Assembly: GCA_027924585.1 (NCBI GenBank)
Contig: BSBM01000076.1
Span: 5,284,501-5,348,500 of the forward strand
Length of the DNA: 64,000 nt
Direction: 5' to 3'
Source of the DNA: Larix kaempferi
Taxonomy: Eukaryota > Streptophyta > Pinopsida > Pinales > Pinaceae
Made by a program: the position numbers and the translations under genes. The notes beneath the pieces are model-generated. The model saw only the letters and a list, made by a program, of their open reading frames with translations. It searched no databases and was not told the origin of the DNA. This document shows positions 11,579-22,026 of this stretch, in pieces. Every line of letters begins with the position of its first letter. Position 1 is the stretch's first letter.

Positions 11579-11714
11579 GGCTACCGAAATGTTTGAAACC
11601 TCCTTTGATTTCGGTAGCTTGAAGGATCTCGTCTTCATGCTATAAGCTGCCGAAAGTTGGGTTTTCGGTGGCTAATGAACAGTTGAAATGTCCGCCTAAG
11701 TCACCGAAACCTGA
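11579..11714. repeat. CCGAAA hairpin modules (LTR copy 1, proximal)
   Basis: 11579-11627 pairs GCTACCGAAA with TTTCGGTAGC as a stem. 11646-11714 repeats the distal module (GCCGAAAG..TTTCGGTGGCTAATGAACA..CCGCCTAAG). The counterparts in LTR copy 2 are 28047-28086 and 28111-28179. Confidence 0.75.
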
Positions 11715-11878
11715 GTTTTCTTTTTTAAAGAAAAAGTAAAATGCAATGTTTCTTCAAACTTTATTACCTACTTAAAACTCTAAAAAATGAGCCAAAAATA
11801 AATTTAAAAAATGTATTTTTCAATGACTTCCTATCACCTAGAATAACAAACTTGACTATGTTATTTGAGGAGATAACA

Positions 11879-11892
11879 TCTGGCTCCTACTC
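11879..11892 (-). other. Tat-1 polypurine tract
   Basis: The minus strand reads GAGTAGGAGCCAGA directly before the 3' LTR. It is purine-rich but interrupted by CC, so it is probably a mutated PPT. Confidence 0.5.
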
Positions 11893-12053
11893 GGGGATGG
11901 AATCCTCCCTGTGAGGTTCCAAGGACCATAGATCAAATGCCTTTCCTGTAAAACAAAAATTTAAATCTATCTTCTAGTGTTCCATTGGGCATGGAGTTAT
12001 TTTGCAAAAACTAAAAACAAAAATGATATTTACAATGACAAATATTTGAAGCC

Positions 12054-13283
12054 TTAGATGAAATAGAGTTTCAGAAATCGCCCATTGACTAGGCCACCAA
12101 ACATTTCTTCACCTTCCATATTTTGCAGAATGAAGGTGTTGTTTTGTTGTTCTTGAGTTATCACAAAAAGACCTGTCCACAGAGAATCAAATTTACCATG
12201 CTTGCCCTTGTCTTGTCTGATAGCATCCCATTTCAGAACCCAGTCTCCAGCCTGAAAATTGTCCACCTTTGCTTTCCTGTCAAAAGTATTTTTGATCTTC
12301 TTTTGGTGGGCTTCTGACTTCTCCACCAATTGTTCTCTAATCTGCTGCAACTCAACCAAGTCAAGCATTCTTCTGACCATGTTATTTGGTTCATCATGTT
12401 CCTCCTGAAAGAACTTAGCTACTGGTAGAACTAGCTGAATGGGGAAAAAAGCATCAGTACCATAAACCAATTTAAAGGGAGAAGTCCCTATGGATTTTTT
12501 GTTGGTCACTTTGTCATCCCAAAGAGCAAACTTTAGTTTAGAATCCCAACTCTTCTGATTTTCCTCCAATAGCTTTTTGATGATTGTAACTAGGCTCTTA
12601 TTGGATGACTCAGCAAGGCCATTTCCTTGAGGGTAGTAGGAATTAGAATGTACCAGTTGAATTCCCATTGACTCACACATGTCAACCAATGCATCAGCTT
12701 TAAAAGTTGGTGCATTATCAGTCACTAGCTTTTTTGGGAAGCCAAACCTAATCAAGATGTTTTCATAGAGGAATTTCATGATGACTTGATGAGTGGCATT
12801 CCTTGTGGGAATTTCCTCTATCCATTTAGTAAAATAATCAGTGGCTACTAGAATCCATTTATGTTGACCACTGGATGAAGGATTAATCTCACCTATGAAA
12901 TCAAGACCCCACTGTTGGAAGGGGCCATTCACTACAATAGGTATCAGGGGCAAGGATTTGAGCTGTTGTTTTCCTGTGAATCTTTGGCATTTGTCACAAG
13001 ACTTCACAAAGGCGCATACATCATAGAAAAGAACAGGCCAATAGTATCCAGCCCTTAGAATCTCATGAGCTATAGTTTGCTAGTAATGGTAGCCTCCACA
13101 TATGCTTGAATGGAACTGATGCATAACTTGAACTGACTCTTCTTTATTTAAACATCTCAGCAAAATACCAGAAGGATCTTTCCAATACATCAGATTATTA
13201 TTTATGCAAAATTTAATGGATCTATGCTTAAGAGCTCGTGCTTGACTCATGCTAAGTTCAGGAGGAGCTTCTAAATTTTGCAA
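12054..13283 (-). pseudogene. Tat-1 integrase
   Basis: The integrase would insert the element cDNA into host DNA. The N-terminal HHCC zinc finger lies at about 13175-12980 (H..H in HQFHSSICGGYHY, then CDKCQRF). The catalytic triad is complete: D in VATDYFTKW, D in VTDNAPTF and E in GLAESSNK. The C-terminal domain has the GDWVLKWD strand and ends with NGRFLKLYF, as usual for plant Ty3 elements, with no chromodomain. From 13007 to 12054 the frame is open for 317 codons. One TAG after GGYHY splits the zinc finger; a change from TGG would explain it. The segment is in frame with the RNase H upstream. Confidence 0.9.
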
Positions 13284-13298
13284 AAAATGAATAATGCC

Positions 13299-14018
13299 TT
13301 AATACCACTCACATGAAGACAAATTCTCAGCCACCTGCTGGATGTCATGTTGTCCTTCTGTTGCTACCTCTGTATGCAAGATTACTGAACTTACTCCAAT
13401 GAAATTTATGCCTAGTAGATCACAATTTTCTCCAGCCATAAGCTTAGCCAAGCCTTGGCCTTTTACTAGCTTGGTAGGCTTTACTTCTCTATCAAATTCA
13501 ATCAGCTTTGCAATCCATTTGGCTCTCTTGCCATCAATGTCAGGCTGGGTCAAAACATCCTTCACAAAAGCTGAAGGGACATAGGTAATGACCTTTGTAT
13601 GTAGGATATAAATTCTGAATGCCTTCAATGACTTAATAAGAGCATAAGCCTGTTTTTATATAGGATTATATTTTAGTTTAGCATCTCTCAATGTTTTGAT
13701 GAAGAAGGAAATTGGGTGATCAATACCTTCATCATCTTTCTGCAACAAGACTGCTGCCACTATATCATAGGAAGCAAAAGAGAAAATATAGAAACCCTTG
13801 GTGTAATCTGGACTAATTAAAGTAGGAGCTTCCATGATAGCCTGCTTGATGACTTCAAAAGAGCTTCTTGCATTGTCTGTCCATTTAATTTCATATTCCT
13901 TCTTCAACATGGAAGTTATGTGTTTCACCGACTCAGAAAAAATTGGAATAAACCTCCTGACAAAATTTATCTTACCGAGGAAGGATTGAATATCCTTCTT
14001 TGACCTTGGTATAGACAA
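13299..14018 (-). pseudogene. Tat-1 Ty3-type RNase H, degenerate
   Basis: The domain follows the RT thumb (FLGKINFVRRFIP) in the same frame and ends with the signature WIAKLIEFDREVKPTKLVKGQGLA. The fold is recognisable but the active-site residues of the Ty3 family are gone. The usual DAS motif reads FASYD, the YEKE-type glutamate position holds a stop next to KQAYAL, and the TDH motif reads TYVPS. Tat-lineage elements with an added archaeal-type RNase H are known to have a decayed native RNase H, and this element carries such an added domain at 22290-22027. Stops lie at 13656 and 13299. Confidence 0.8.
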
Positions 14019-14019
14019 T

Positions 14020-14684
14020 TTCTGAATTGCTTCGACTCAAACTGGATCAATCTTTACACCTTCTGCTAAAACAATGTGGCCTAGGACTTTGCCTTCCCTG
14101 AGAGCAAATTGAGATTTCTTTGGGTTCAGAGATATCCCAAACTATCTACATTTCAGAAAAACCTTTTTTAGGTGTTGCAAATGTTCTTCATAACTATTGG
14201 AGTACACAGTGATATCATCAAGATATATGAGGAAAAAATTGTCCTTTACTCCCACAAAGGCTATGTCCATGGCCCTCTGAAAGGTGGCCCCAACATTCAT
14301 CAGCCCAAATGGCATCTTGGCATACATGAAGGTACCCCAAGGAGTGGTAAAAGCAGTTTTCTCTTGATCATCAGGGTGTACAGAAACTTGATTGTAGCCT
14401 GAGAAGCCATCTAGGAAGGACATGCCACTAGCTCCTGAAACTCTTTGCAGCAAATGCTCCATCTTGGGCAAGAGGTAGTTGTCTTTCTTGGAGCATTTAT
14501 TTAGGTTTCTAAAATCGACACATAACCTGATCTCACCATTTTTATTCCTCACTATTACTAAATTTGCAATCCATTTAGAATATCTCAGTGGGATTATGAT
14601 TTTAGCATCAAGGAGCTTTTTGATTTCTTTCTCAATCACAGGTAACAAGAGAGGACTGATAGGCCTTAACTTTTGTTTGAAAGG
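14020..14684 (-). pseudogene. Tat-1 reverse transcriptase, main part
   Basis: Reverse transcriptase copies element RNA into cDNA. The segment starts at the TSD of Copia-1 with IPFKQKLRPISP and continues with the Ty3 landmarks SKWIANLV, RLCVDFRNLNK, SGYNQV, MPFGLMNVGATFQRAMD and the intact catalytic YLDD in FFLIYLDDITVYS. A TAG after KCR at 14144-14142 and a TGA near 14040 break the thumb region. The first part of the fingers is on the other side of the nested Copia-1, at 21605-21390. Joining at the ATGGT duplication keeps the frame. Confidence 0.9.
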
Positions 14685-14690
14685 GATGGT

Positions 14691-15838
14691 TGTAGAATTT
14701 TCTGCACTTGACTGTTTGCTGGTTTATGTCAACATTTTGTGGTTTTCACTTACAGCCGGTTATGCATTGGCTGTAAGTTACTTATAAAAATTTCTGTAAC
14801 AATTAAACACACAGTAAAATGCTTCTAACAGGCTGAAAAACACATTTCAACATTCACACATGAAAATGATAGACTCAAAAATTTTTGGCCAAAATCAAGC
14901 CCTGGAAAAACCCCCACGGGGAAAACCAGTTAGAGAGAGAGAGAGAGATTTTTATTTCTTCAGTAAGTCAAAGTACATAAATTTACACAACAGAAATTTT
15001 ACTTATCTCCACCATGAAATTTCACCCAACAAATTTCTCGAAATATGTGCCAATCTGCAGCCTCGATTTCTATGCCTGTGGGTGCCTCGAAATCTGTGCT
15101 GAGGTACGGAAACCGTACAGTACGGCATTCCTTGAAAACAGTGCAACTTTCCTCGATTTCTGTGCACTAATACTGCCTCGAAAATAGTGCAGCAAACCTC
15201 GGTTTCTGTGCCAAATATTCTACCTCGAAATTTGTGTAAAACTTCTCGGGATTTGTGCCCAGAATTGCCTCGAAGTGCGTGCAGACTGTCTGGGAAACTG
15301 TGCTCAAAAAAATGCCTCTATATGTGTGCACAGAATCACCTTGAAAATTGTGCTAACTTTCTGCTGTACCTGTCACCTCGGGATGCATGCAGTAAAGAAG
15401 AAATGTCCAGCTATTAATCCATACAGATCATTAATGGCTCAGCAAGTGCCTTGAAAATCGTGCCAAAAGAAAATGGCTGCCTCGATATTCATGCAGGAGC
15501 CCTAGCTCTCTCTTCTCAACCTCTCTCTTTTTCAAACTCTCAAGAATGAAAAATGAAATGAGCCTCCCTCATCTTTTTGTCTAACCCTAAGTGGGTTCTA
15601 ATCCAACGGTGGACAAATGATCCAATCCAATGGCTAAGATTGAATGAGAGTAAAAACATCACTTTATTTAATTCACATAAATAAATATTTACTCACCCAC
15701 TTAACTTTAGCAAAAAGTGACTTTAATATTATAAAGTCTCATTAAGTGACTTTTAATGTGAGGGTCACTTCTTCCCCCTTCTAAGTGACATTAGGCTATT
15801 GTCACTTGGGGAACACTTCCCTAGGTACAGAACTAACA
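14691..15838 (-). repeat. Copia-1 3' LTR
   Basis: It starts TGTAGAATTTTCTGC and ends GGTACAGAACTAACA on the plus strand. It contains a (GA)n run at 14931-14949, a GTACGGAAACCGTAC palindrome near 15103, and many copies of a CCTCGAAATCTGTGC-type word between 15020 and 15500. The stop codon of the Copia-1 polyprotein falls inside its edge. Confidence 0.95.
15020..15500. repeat. Reiterated CCTCGAAATCTGTGC words in Copia-1 LTR
   Basis: At least a dozen degenerate copies of a 15-mer (CCTCG, then AAATC or ATTTC, then TGTGC) occur at irregular spacing of about 20-45 bp. The same array is in the 5' LTR (20570-21050). Fewer copies occur in both Copia-2 LTRs (7900-8060 and 37520-37710). Confidence 0.85.
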
Positions 15839-16432
15839 CTCCCTCTTACCGGGGAAGGTGTTCCGCACCACTCCCAACTTATCTATGAAGAAGACAAACT
15901 TCCCCCTCCCCAAAGACTTCGTTAGGACATCTGCAACCTGCTCATCAGTCGATATATACTGTAGCTCAACTGCCCCTCTCTGAACGTAGTCTTGAATGAA
16001 GTGGTACCTAATCTCAATGTGCCTCGACCTGTCATGGAATACCGGATTCTCAGAGAGCTGAATGCAACTCTGATTGTCGCAATAAATCACCGTAGGTCTC
16101 AATTGCTGATCAAATAAATCTACCAATAACTTACGAAGCCACAGTGCTTCGCAAGTCGCCTGACTGGTTGCCATATACTCAGCCTCAGCATAACTCAATG
16201 CAACGGACTTCTATTTCCGGCTAAACCACGACACTGCTACCGAGCCCAAGCTGAAATAGCAACCGGAAGTGCTCTTCCGGTCCCTCACACAACCTGCCCA
16301 ATCTGAATCTGTGAACCCAACCAAGCTGACTCCACCCGAACCCCTGTATTCTAGACCATAATCCACTGTCCCTGCTAGGTATCTCAATATGTGCTTTCCG
16401 GCCGCCCAATGCACACTCCTAGGCTGCACCAT
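15833..16432 (-). pseudogene. Copia-1 RNase H
   Basis: This is the C-terminal RNase H of the Copia polyprotein, which removes RNA from the RNA-cDNA hybrid. The landmarks are TDSDWAGCVRDRKSTSG, the catalytic glutamate context SYAEAEYMA, the NQSC motif in YCDNQSCIQL, HIEIRYHF and the closing ADVLTKSLG. A TAG at 16213-16211 between SRK and KSV breaks the frame; a change from CAG is likely. The frame ends within the LTR edge. Confidence 0.93.
15839..15850 (-). other. Copia-1 polypurine tract
   Basis: The minus strand reads GGTAAGAGGGAG directly before the 3' LTR, a canonical second-strand primer. Copia-2 has a closely similar tract. Confidence 0.85.
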
Positions 16433-16456
16433 GAACTGGCTAAGAGTGTTGACCGC

Positions 16457-17446
16457 AAATCACAAGTCTGGCCTGGTGTTGACCAGATACATCAACGATC
16501 CGATGAGCTGACGATATAGTGTGGGATCCACCAACTTTCCCTCTTAAGCATGAAGTTGTTTCAAGTTGGTGATCATAGGTGTAGACATAGGCCTACAGTC
16601 CTCCATCCGATAACTCTTCAGAATCTCCACTGCATACTTCCCCTGTCCTAGGAAAATATGTCCAGGCTCCTGCCAAACCTCCATCCCCAAATATTAATGC
16701 ATCAGCCTAATATCAGTCATCTCATACTCAGCTGCAAGATCTCTCTTGCACTGTGCAATAAGACGCTCATCTCTAGTGATAAATAAGTCATCAACATATA
16801 ACAGAAGAATGAGTGGATCTCTACCAACCACAATGTAGTATAGGTTGGGATCAGCCTCACTCTTCTGAAATCCCATTGAAGTCAAATATGCATCGATCCT
16901 GGAGTACCAAGCTCTAGGAGCTTGCTTCAGACCGTACAAGGCTTTCCTAAGTCTGCACACATGAGAATCTCTCCCATGTATCTCGAATCCCTGTGGCTGC
17001 TCCAAATACACCTCCTCCTGCAGAAGACCATTGAGAAACGCGGTCTTCACATCCATCTGGTGGATATTCCAACCCATCTCTGCTGCTATAGATATCACTG
17101 CCTTGATAGAGGAATACCGAGCAACTGGAGCAAATGTCTCATCATAGTCAACTCCCTCAACCTATGAGAACCCCCTAGCCACAAATCGAGCCTTGAATTT
17201 CTCCACACTACCATCTGCAGCATGCTTGACCTTGTAAAGCCACTTGGAAGTCGCAACTGACTTCCCCTCAGGTCTCGGCATAATCTCCCAAGCATCATTC
17301 TTCATGATGGAATGGTACTCTTCCATCATGGCATCTCTCCATACCTGATGCTGAGAAGCCTCCTCAAATGTAGAAGGTGCAGAGTCACGAAGACTCGCAA
17401 CAAGGGCCATCCCATATCTGTCTGGCTTAACAACTGTCCTGATCGC
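16457..17446 (-). pseudogene. Copia-1 reverse transcriptase
   Basis: The RT starts with the usual WRDAMMEEY and WEIMPRPEG lead-in, then KWLYKVKHAADG, RFVARGFS, QMDVKTAFLNG, LEQPQGFE, LYGLKQAPRAWY and the intact catalytic YVDD in LLLYVDDLF. In-frame stops lie at 17164-17162 (TAG), 16696-16694 (TAA), 16546-16544 (TAA) and 16462-16460 (TGA). The frame itself is never shifted. Each stop sits where Copia relatives usually have Gln or another codon one base away. Confidence 0.93.
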
Positions 17447-17626
17447 CTCCTAAGGTCTACCAAATGCTTATGCTTCCTTCAAGGTGTCCTGAAGCCACTT
17501 AGGCTTCTTCTTCCTTGAAGGCTCCTCCCAAACTGGTGTATCCTCATCTGAGGAAGTGCCAGAAGTAGAAGGTCTAACACCCTGAGGACCTGTAGCTGAT
17601 GAACTAGTCCCTGAGGACCCTGTAAT

Positions 17627-19384
17627 CTATGAGCCTGAAACCTGTGATCCTGAACCTGTACCTGTCCCTGAACCTATAATCTGAACCACTGATCCTGTAG
17701 AAGCTATGCATATACCCTGTGATCCAGTCACCCCAGAAACTTGCGGACCTGAAACATGTATCGAAGAAGCCTGACTCAACTGAGGTGTGGGAGCTGGTGG
17801 CTCCCCCTGCTCCATCTCTCTCGACTTCCTGAAGGCCCTCTCCTCATCAAACTTCACTTCCCACCTAACTACAACTCTCCTCTGGCCAGGAATGTAAAGC
17901 CGATATGCCTTCAAAGTCTCATCGTAACCCACAAAGATACCTCTCTCTGTAGTGGGCTCGAACTTCGTCCTCTTCTCAGAAGGGATGTGAGAGTAAGTCA
18001 GAGAGCCAAATATCCGAAAATGGCTCACCTCAGGCTTCTTGCCTGAATACATCTCCTCTGGAGTCATCCTCCCCAAAGCACGATGAGGACTCCTGTTCTG
18101 CAGATACACTGCAGTGTTGCAAGCCTCTACCCATAGAAAGAATGGCAACCCCTGATCATGAAGCATGGCTCTCGCTGCTCCAACGATCGACTTGTTCTTT
18201 CTCTCTGCTACTCCATTCTGCTCAGGAGTGTAGGGAACTGTCAACTGTCACTGTATACCCTCTTGCCTGCAGAAAGTATTGAACTCCTTGGAGTTATACT
18301 CACCCCCATTATCTGATCTCAACATCCTGATCTTCCTCCTCGTTTGCTTCTCCACAAGGGCTTTGAACCCTTGGAAGACACTCAATACAAGTGGGGATTT
18401 CTTGTTCCTCAAGAAGTAGATCCAGGTCTTCCTAGAGTAGTCATCAATGAAGCTAATATAGTACTCGTGACCAATCAAAGATACTGAGGACATAGGACCG
18501 CAAATGTCAGAATGAATCAGGTCAAACACTCCTGCTGCTCTCGTGTCACTGCTAGGAAAAGCAGTCTTGGTGTATTTTCCCAAAGCACACCCCCTGCACA
18601 CATCACTTTGCTCAGTGTCGAACTCAGGTAAACCTGTGACCATGCTCCTCAACAATCTCAGAGCGGGGTGATGTAAATGGGCCATCCTCCTGTGCCATAA
18701 CTCACATATCTCACTGCTGTTGCTGCTGCTATGTGCTAGAGCATGTTGTGGCTGAAACAATAACTTGTACAGTCGTCCGCATCTAACTCCAATATCCATG
18801 GGGGTAGATACACCTGTGGTCTTGGGAAACACCTGCACTCTCCCATCTAAGAAACACACCCCAAGACCCCTGTCCTCAATAGTGGAAACTGAAACAAGGT
18901 TCTTTTTCAGCCCAAGGACGTACAACACATCCCTCAAGGTCATGGGACTCGTGGACTCCCTCTCAAATGTAATGGTCCCCTGACCCACTGCTCTAACAAT
19001 GGTGTTGTCACCAAGTATCACCTCCAACTCTCTAGTTGTCCATGATAGCTCGAAGAACAACTCCCGAGTACTTGTCATGTGTCTCGAGGCTCCACTATCA
19101 ATGTACCACATACCAGTGGTGGATGGACCTATCCGATGCCCTGTCAACAATGAATGCTCACTCTCCATATCCATGTCTGTGCTGGTGGCTAAGGAGACTC
19201 TCTCTCTCTCAATCTGTCCAGCATATAGGGAAAACTCCCTCTGAAACCTGTCACCAAAATCAAAATCATCAACCTCTGCTGAGGCTGTTGTCTGTTGTCC
19301 CTGTCCCTTCTTCTTCTTCTTGCTTGGACACTGTGATGCATAGTGCCCAAACGCCTGACAACAATAGCACTTGATTTTACTCAA
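17627..19384 (-). pseudogene. Copia-1 zinc knuckle, protease and integrase
   Basis: In order from 19384: the gag CCHC knuckle CYCCQAFGHYASQC, the aspartic protease with DSGASRHMT, the GAG-pre-integrase zinc region (HRRMAHLHHPALR with CRGCALGK), then integrase with D in HSDICGPM, D in RSDNGGEY and E in NGVAERKN. All catalytic residues are intact. A TGA at 18250-18248 splits the integrase core, and a TAG at 17629-17627 ends the open stretch in the variable C-terminal linker. Two more stops (17470-17468 and 17452-17450) lie between this and the RT. Confidence 0.93.
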
Positions 19385-19402
19385 GTCCTTCTTCTGTCCA
19401 CC

Positions 19403-20113
19403 CTACGGTTGCTGCTGCTGCTGCCCCTTGGCCCCGTTCTTCTTGGGACCCTTCTTCTTCTTACCCTTTGCTGTCAGTGCCACGTTCTCCTCATTTTCCC
19501 CACCACTTGATGAACTGCCCTGTACGAGACCCCTCCTGGTCTCCTCCTACACAAAGTCATCCCACAGTCTCTCCCAAGACGGTAGGTTCTCTCTACCCAC
19601 TATGGCCTGCACAAATGCACTCCAGGACTTTGAAGCCCCATTCACTACTGTGTGTACTAGCTCAGTAGGAGATACCACTTCACCAATCGCTTCCAGTTCA
19701 TCCTGAACTGCAGAAATCCTAGTGAGGTAAGTTGTGACTCCCTCTCCTCTGTTCATCTTGATACTATTGAGTTTCTCCTTGAGAACCATTTTCCTGTTCT
19801 CATTGGAACTCTCATACAAGCTGGTCAAGGCACTCCACATCTCATGTGCCTTGGTCTTCCCGAAAATGTGAGGGATTATGTGGTCTTTTACTGCATCAAG
19901 GATGATCCTCCTAGCTTTATAGTCCTTCTTGTTGAAGGCTGAAAGTGTTGTAGCATCTGTGCCATCTGGAATGGCAATGGGGTTGGTAGCAGTGTTCCTC
20001 ACCACCTCCACCCATAGCTCATTCTCCTCCAAAATCAACAAGATTCTAGCCTTCCAAGGCACAAAATTTTCTGTCCCATTCAGCCTATCTTCAATCCTCA
20101 GACCTGTAGCCAT
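19403..20113 (-). pseudogene. Copia-1 gag
   Basis: Gag would form the virus-like particle. The start ATG at 20113-20111 is 126 bp inside the 5' LTR edge. The sequence has the Copia gag pattern LNGTENFVPWKARILLILEE, then LYESSNENRKMVLKEKLNSIKM, then YLTRISAVQDEL. TAG codons at 19549-19547 and 19405-19403 precede the zinc knuckle, and both could derive from CAG. Confidence 0.92.
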
Positions 20114-20227
20114 CTGAACACCAACCCAACAGAACGCTACCCACTAACAGAAGATAAAAAATACTGAAGTTTCTGAAATCTGAAAATTTCTGTGTGTCTG
20201 CAAACTTTCACTATTGTCTGCCCCCTT

Positions 20228-20239
20228 GCTCTAATACCA
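20228..20239 (-). other. Copia-1 primer-binding site
   Basis: The minus strand reads TGGTATTAGAGC directly after the 5' LTR, one mismatch from the complement of the initiator tRNA-Met 3' end. Confidence 0.9.
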
Positions 20240-21384
20240 TGTATAATTTTCTGCACTTGACAGTTTGCTGGTTTATGTCAACATTTTGTGGTTTTCACTT
20301 ACAGCCGGTTATGCATTGGCTGTAAGTTACTTATAAAAATTTATGTAACAATTAAACACATAGTAAAATGCTTCTAACAGGTTGAAAAACACATTTCAAC
20401 ATTCACACATGAAAATGATAGACTCAGAAATTTTTGGCCAAAATCAAGCCCTGGAAAAACCCCCACAAGGAAAACCAGTTAGAGAGAGAGAGAGAGATTT
20501 TTATTTCTTCAGTAAGTCAAAGTACATAAATTTACACAGCAAAAATTTTACTTATCTCCACCATGAAATTTCACCCAATAAATTTCTCGAAATCTGTGCC
20601 AATCTGCAGCCTCTATTTCTGTGCCTGTGGGTGCCTCGAAATCTATGCTAAGGTACAGAAACCGTACAGTACGGCCTTCCTTGAAAATAGTGCAACTTTC
20701 CTCGATTTTTGTGCACTAATACTACCTCGAAAACAGTGCAGCAAACCTCAGTTTCTGTGTCAAATATTTTGCCTCGAAATCTGTGTAAAATTTCTCAGGA
20801 TTTGTGCCCAGAATTGCCTCGAAGTGCGTGCAGACTGTCTGGGAAACTGTGCTCAGAAAAATGCCTCAATATGTGTGCCCAGAATCACCTTGAAAACCAT
20901 GCTAACTTTTTGTTGTACCTGTCACCTCGGGATGCGTGCAGTAAAGAAGAAATGTCCAGCTATTAATCCATACAGATCATTAATGGATCAGCAAGTGCCT
21001 TGAAAATCGTGCCAAAAGAAAATGGCTGCCTCGATATTCGTGCAGCCCTAGCTCTCTCTTCTCGACCTCTCTCCTTTTCAAACTCTCAAGAATGAAAAAT
21101 TAAATGAGCCTCCCTCATCTTTTTGTCTAACCCTAAGTGGGTTCTAATCCAACGGTAGACAAATGATCCAATCCAATGGCTAAGATTGAATGAGAGTAAA
21201 AACATCACTTTATTTAATTCACATAAATAAATATTTACTCACCCACTTAACTTTAGCAAAAAGTGACTTTAATATTATAAAGTCTCATTAAGTGACTTTT
21301 AATGTGAGGGTCACTTTTTCCCCCTTCTAAGTGACATTAGGTTATTGTCACTTGGGGAACACTTCCCTAGGTACAAAACTAACA
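20240..21384 (-). repeat. Copia-1 5' LTR
   Basis: This matches 14691-15838 along its full length with scattered substitutions and one 3-bp length difference. Transcription of Copia-1 would start here on the minus strand. Confidence 0.95.
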
Positions 21385-21389
21385 ATGGT

Positions 21390-21959
21390 GTCTTTTTCCA
21401 GAGGAATTTTATGTTGAATGATATATGTATCATAGGTTTTCAGATCACTGTATTCCCAAGTGAATACATCAGCAAACTCTTTCATAAGACTGCAATAATC
21501 TGACCTTTGATCAGCAGTCAACTCAGTAGACAAATTTATGAATTTAGGATGATTTTGGCTACCTATATTATGCTGATGGACATCAGGGTCTTTCTCCTTT
21601 TTCACAGGTTTGAAGGGGACATCATTATGGTCAAAAAGCTTCTCAAGAGGTACTAGACCTAGAGGTATATGATTGCTTGGAAACTAAACAATATTGTGTT
21701 GACCCATTTTCCCTTTCAAATTAGGCTTCTAGGATTCCTCTGCATTTAGATTTTCTTGGTCAATATGTATATCAAAAAATTCATCAACGACTTGGAGAAA
21801 TCTACTAAGTTCATCATCATCCTCAAAGACTTTCCAATATTTGACATTATCAGGTAGGGATGGCCTGTATTTGACTTGGATTTCATAGTTCAATTTAGGA
21901 GGCATAGGAGGAATGAACATACGAGCAGAGACAACAAGGGAATCATCTAGGTGGTTCAT
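21390..21959 (-). pseudogene. Tat-1 RT leader and fingers, first part
   Basis: This segment links the archaeal-type RNase H to the RT. It carries RPSLPDNVKYWKVFEDDDEL at about 21860, a conserved spacer in plant elements of this kind, then CSLMKEFADVFTWEYSDLKTY, the usual entry to Ty3 RT, and HKIPLEKDT at the Copia-1 insertion point. A stop follows NAEES at 21729, and a shift relative to the RNase H frame lies between 22027 and 21959. It joins in frame to 14684 once Copia-1 is removed. Confidence 0.85.
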
Positions 21960-22026
21960 AGCTCTAGGTATATAAGAAATGTCAAAAAATCATAGAAGAG
22001 TCTCTAAGTTTCCATACCTCATCTCT

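Larger units (their letters stand above)
8675..11878 (-). repeat. Tat-1 3' LTR (3.2 kb, carries an ORF)
   Basis: The sequence is collinear with 25134-28345. It begins TGTTAGC and ends GATAACA on the plus strand. In element orientation it contains, in order, a CCGAAA-type hairpin region, a TATA box at 11286-11280, an ORF of about 450 codons (11076-9729), a second CCGAAA hairpin module and a terminal region with no ORF. At 3204 bp it is long for a plant LTR. Confidence 0.95.
14691..21384 (-). mobile_element. Ty1/copia LTR retrotransposon (Copia-1)
   Basis: A full-length Copia element inserted into the Tat-1 reverse transcriptase. The TSD ATGGT is at 14686-14690 and 21385-21389. LTRs are 14691-15838 and 20240-21384, with an initiator tRNA-Met PBS and the PPT GGTAAGAGGGAG. 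A single long gag-pol frame runs from 20113 to 15833 with eleven stops and no frameshift, in the Copia order gag, protease, integrase, RT, RNase H. By eye the LTRs differ at about 45-50 of 1145 positions, near 4 percent. Confidence 0.97.

Noticed and set aside
14860-15417. Small plus-strand ORFs repeated at 20382-21003
   Set aside because: They recur because they lie in the two Copia-1 LTRs; the protein similarity follows from LTR identity, and the frames run against the element.
15020-15500. CRISPR-like array
   Set aside because: Words are short, degenerate and irregularly spaced, lie in a retrotransposon LTR of a eukaryote, and have no cas genes nearby.
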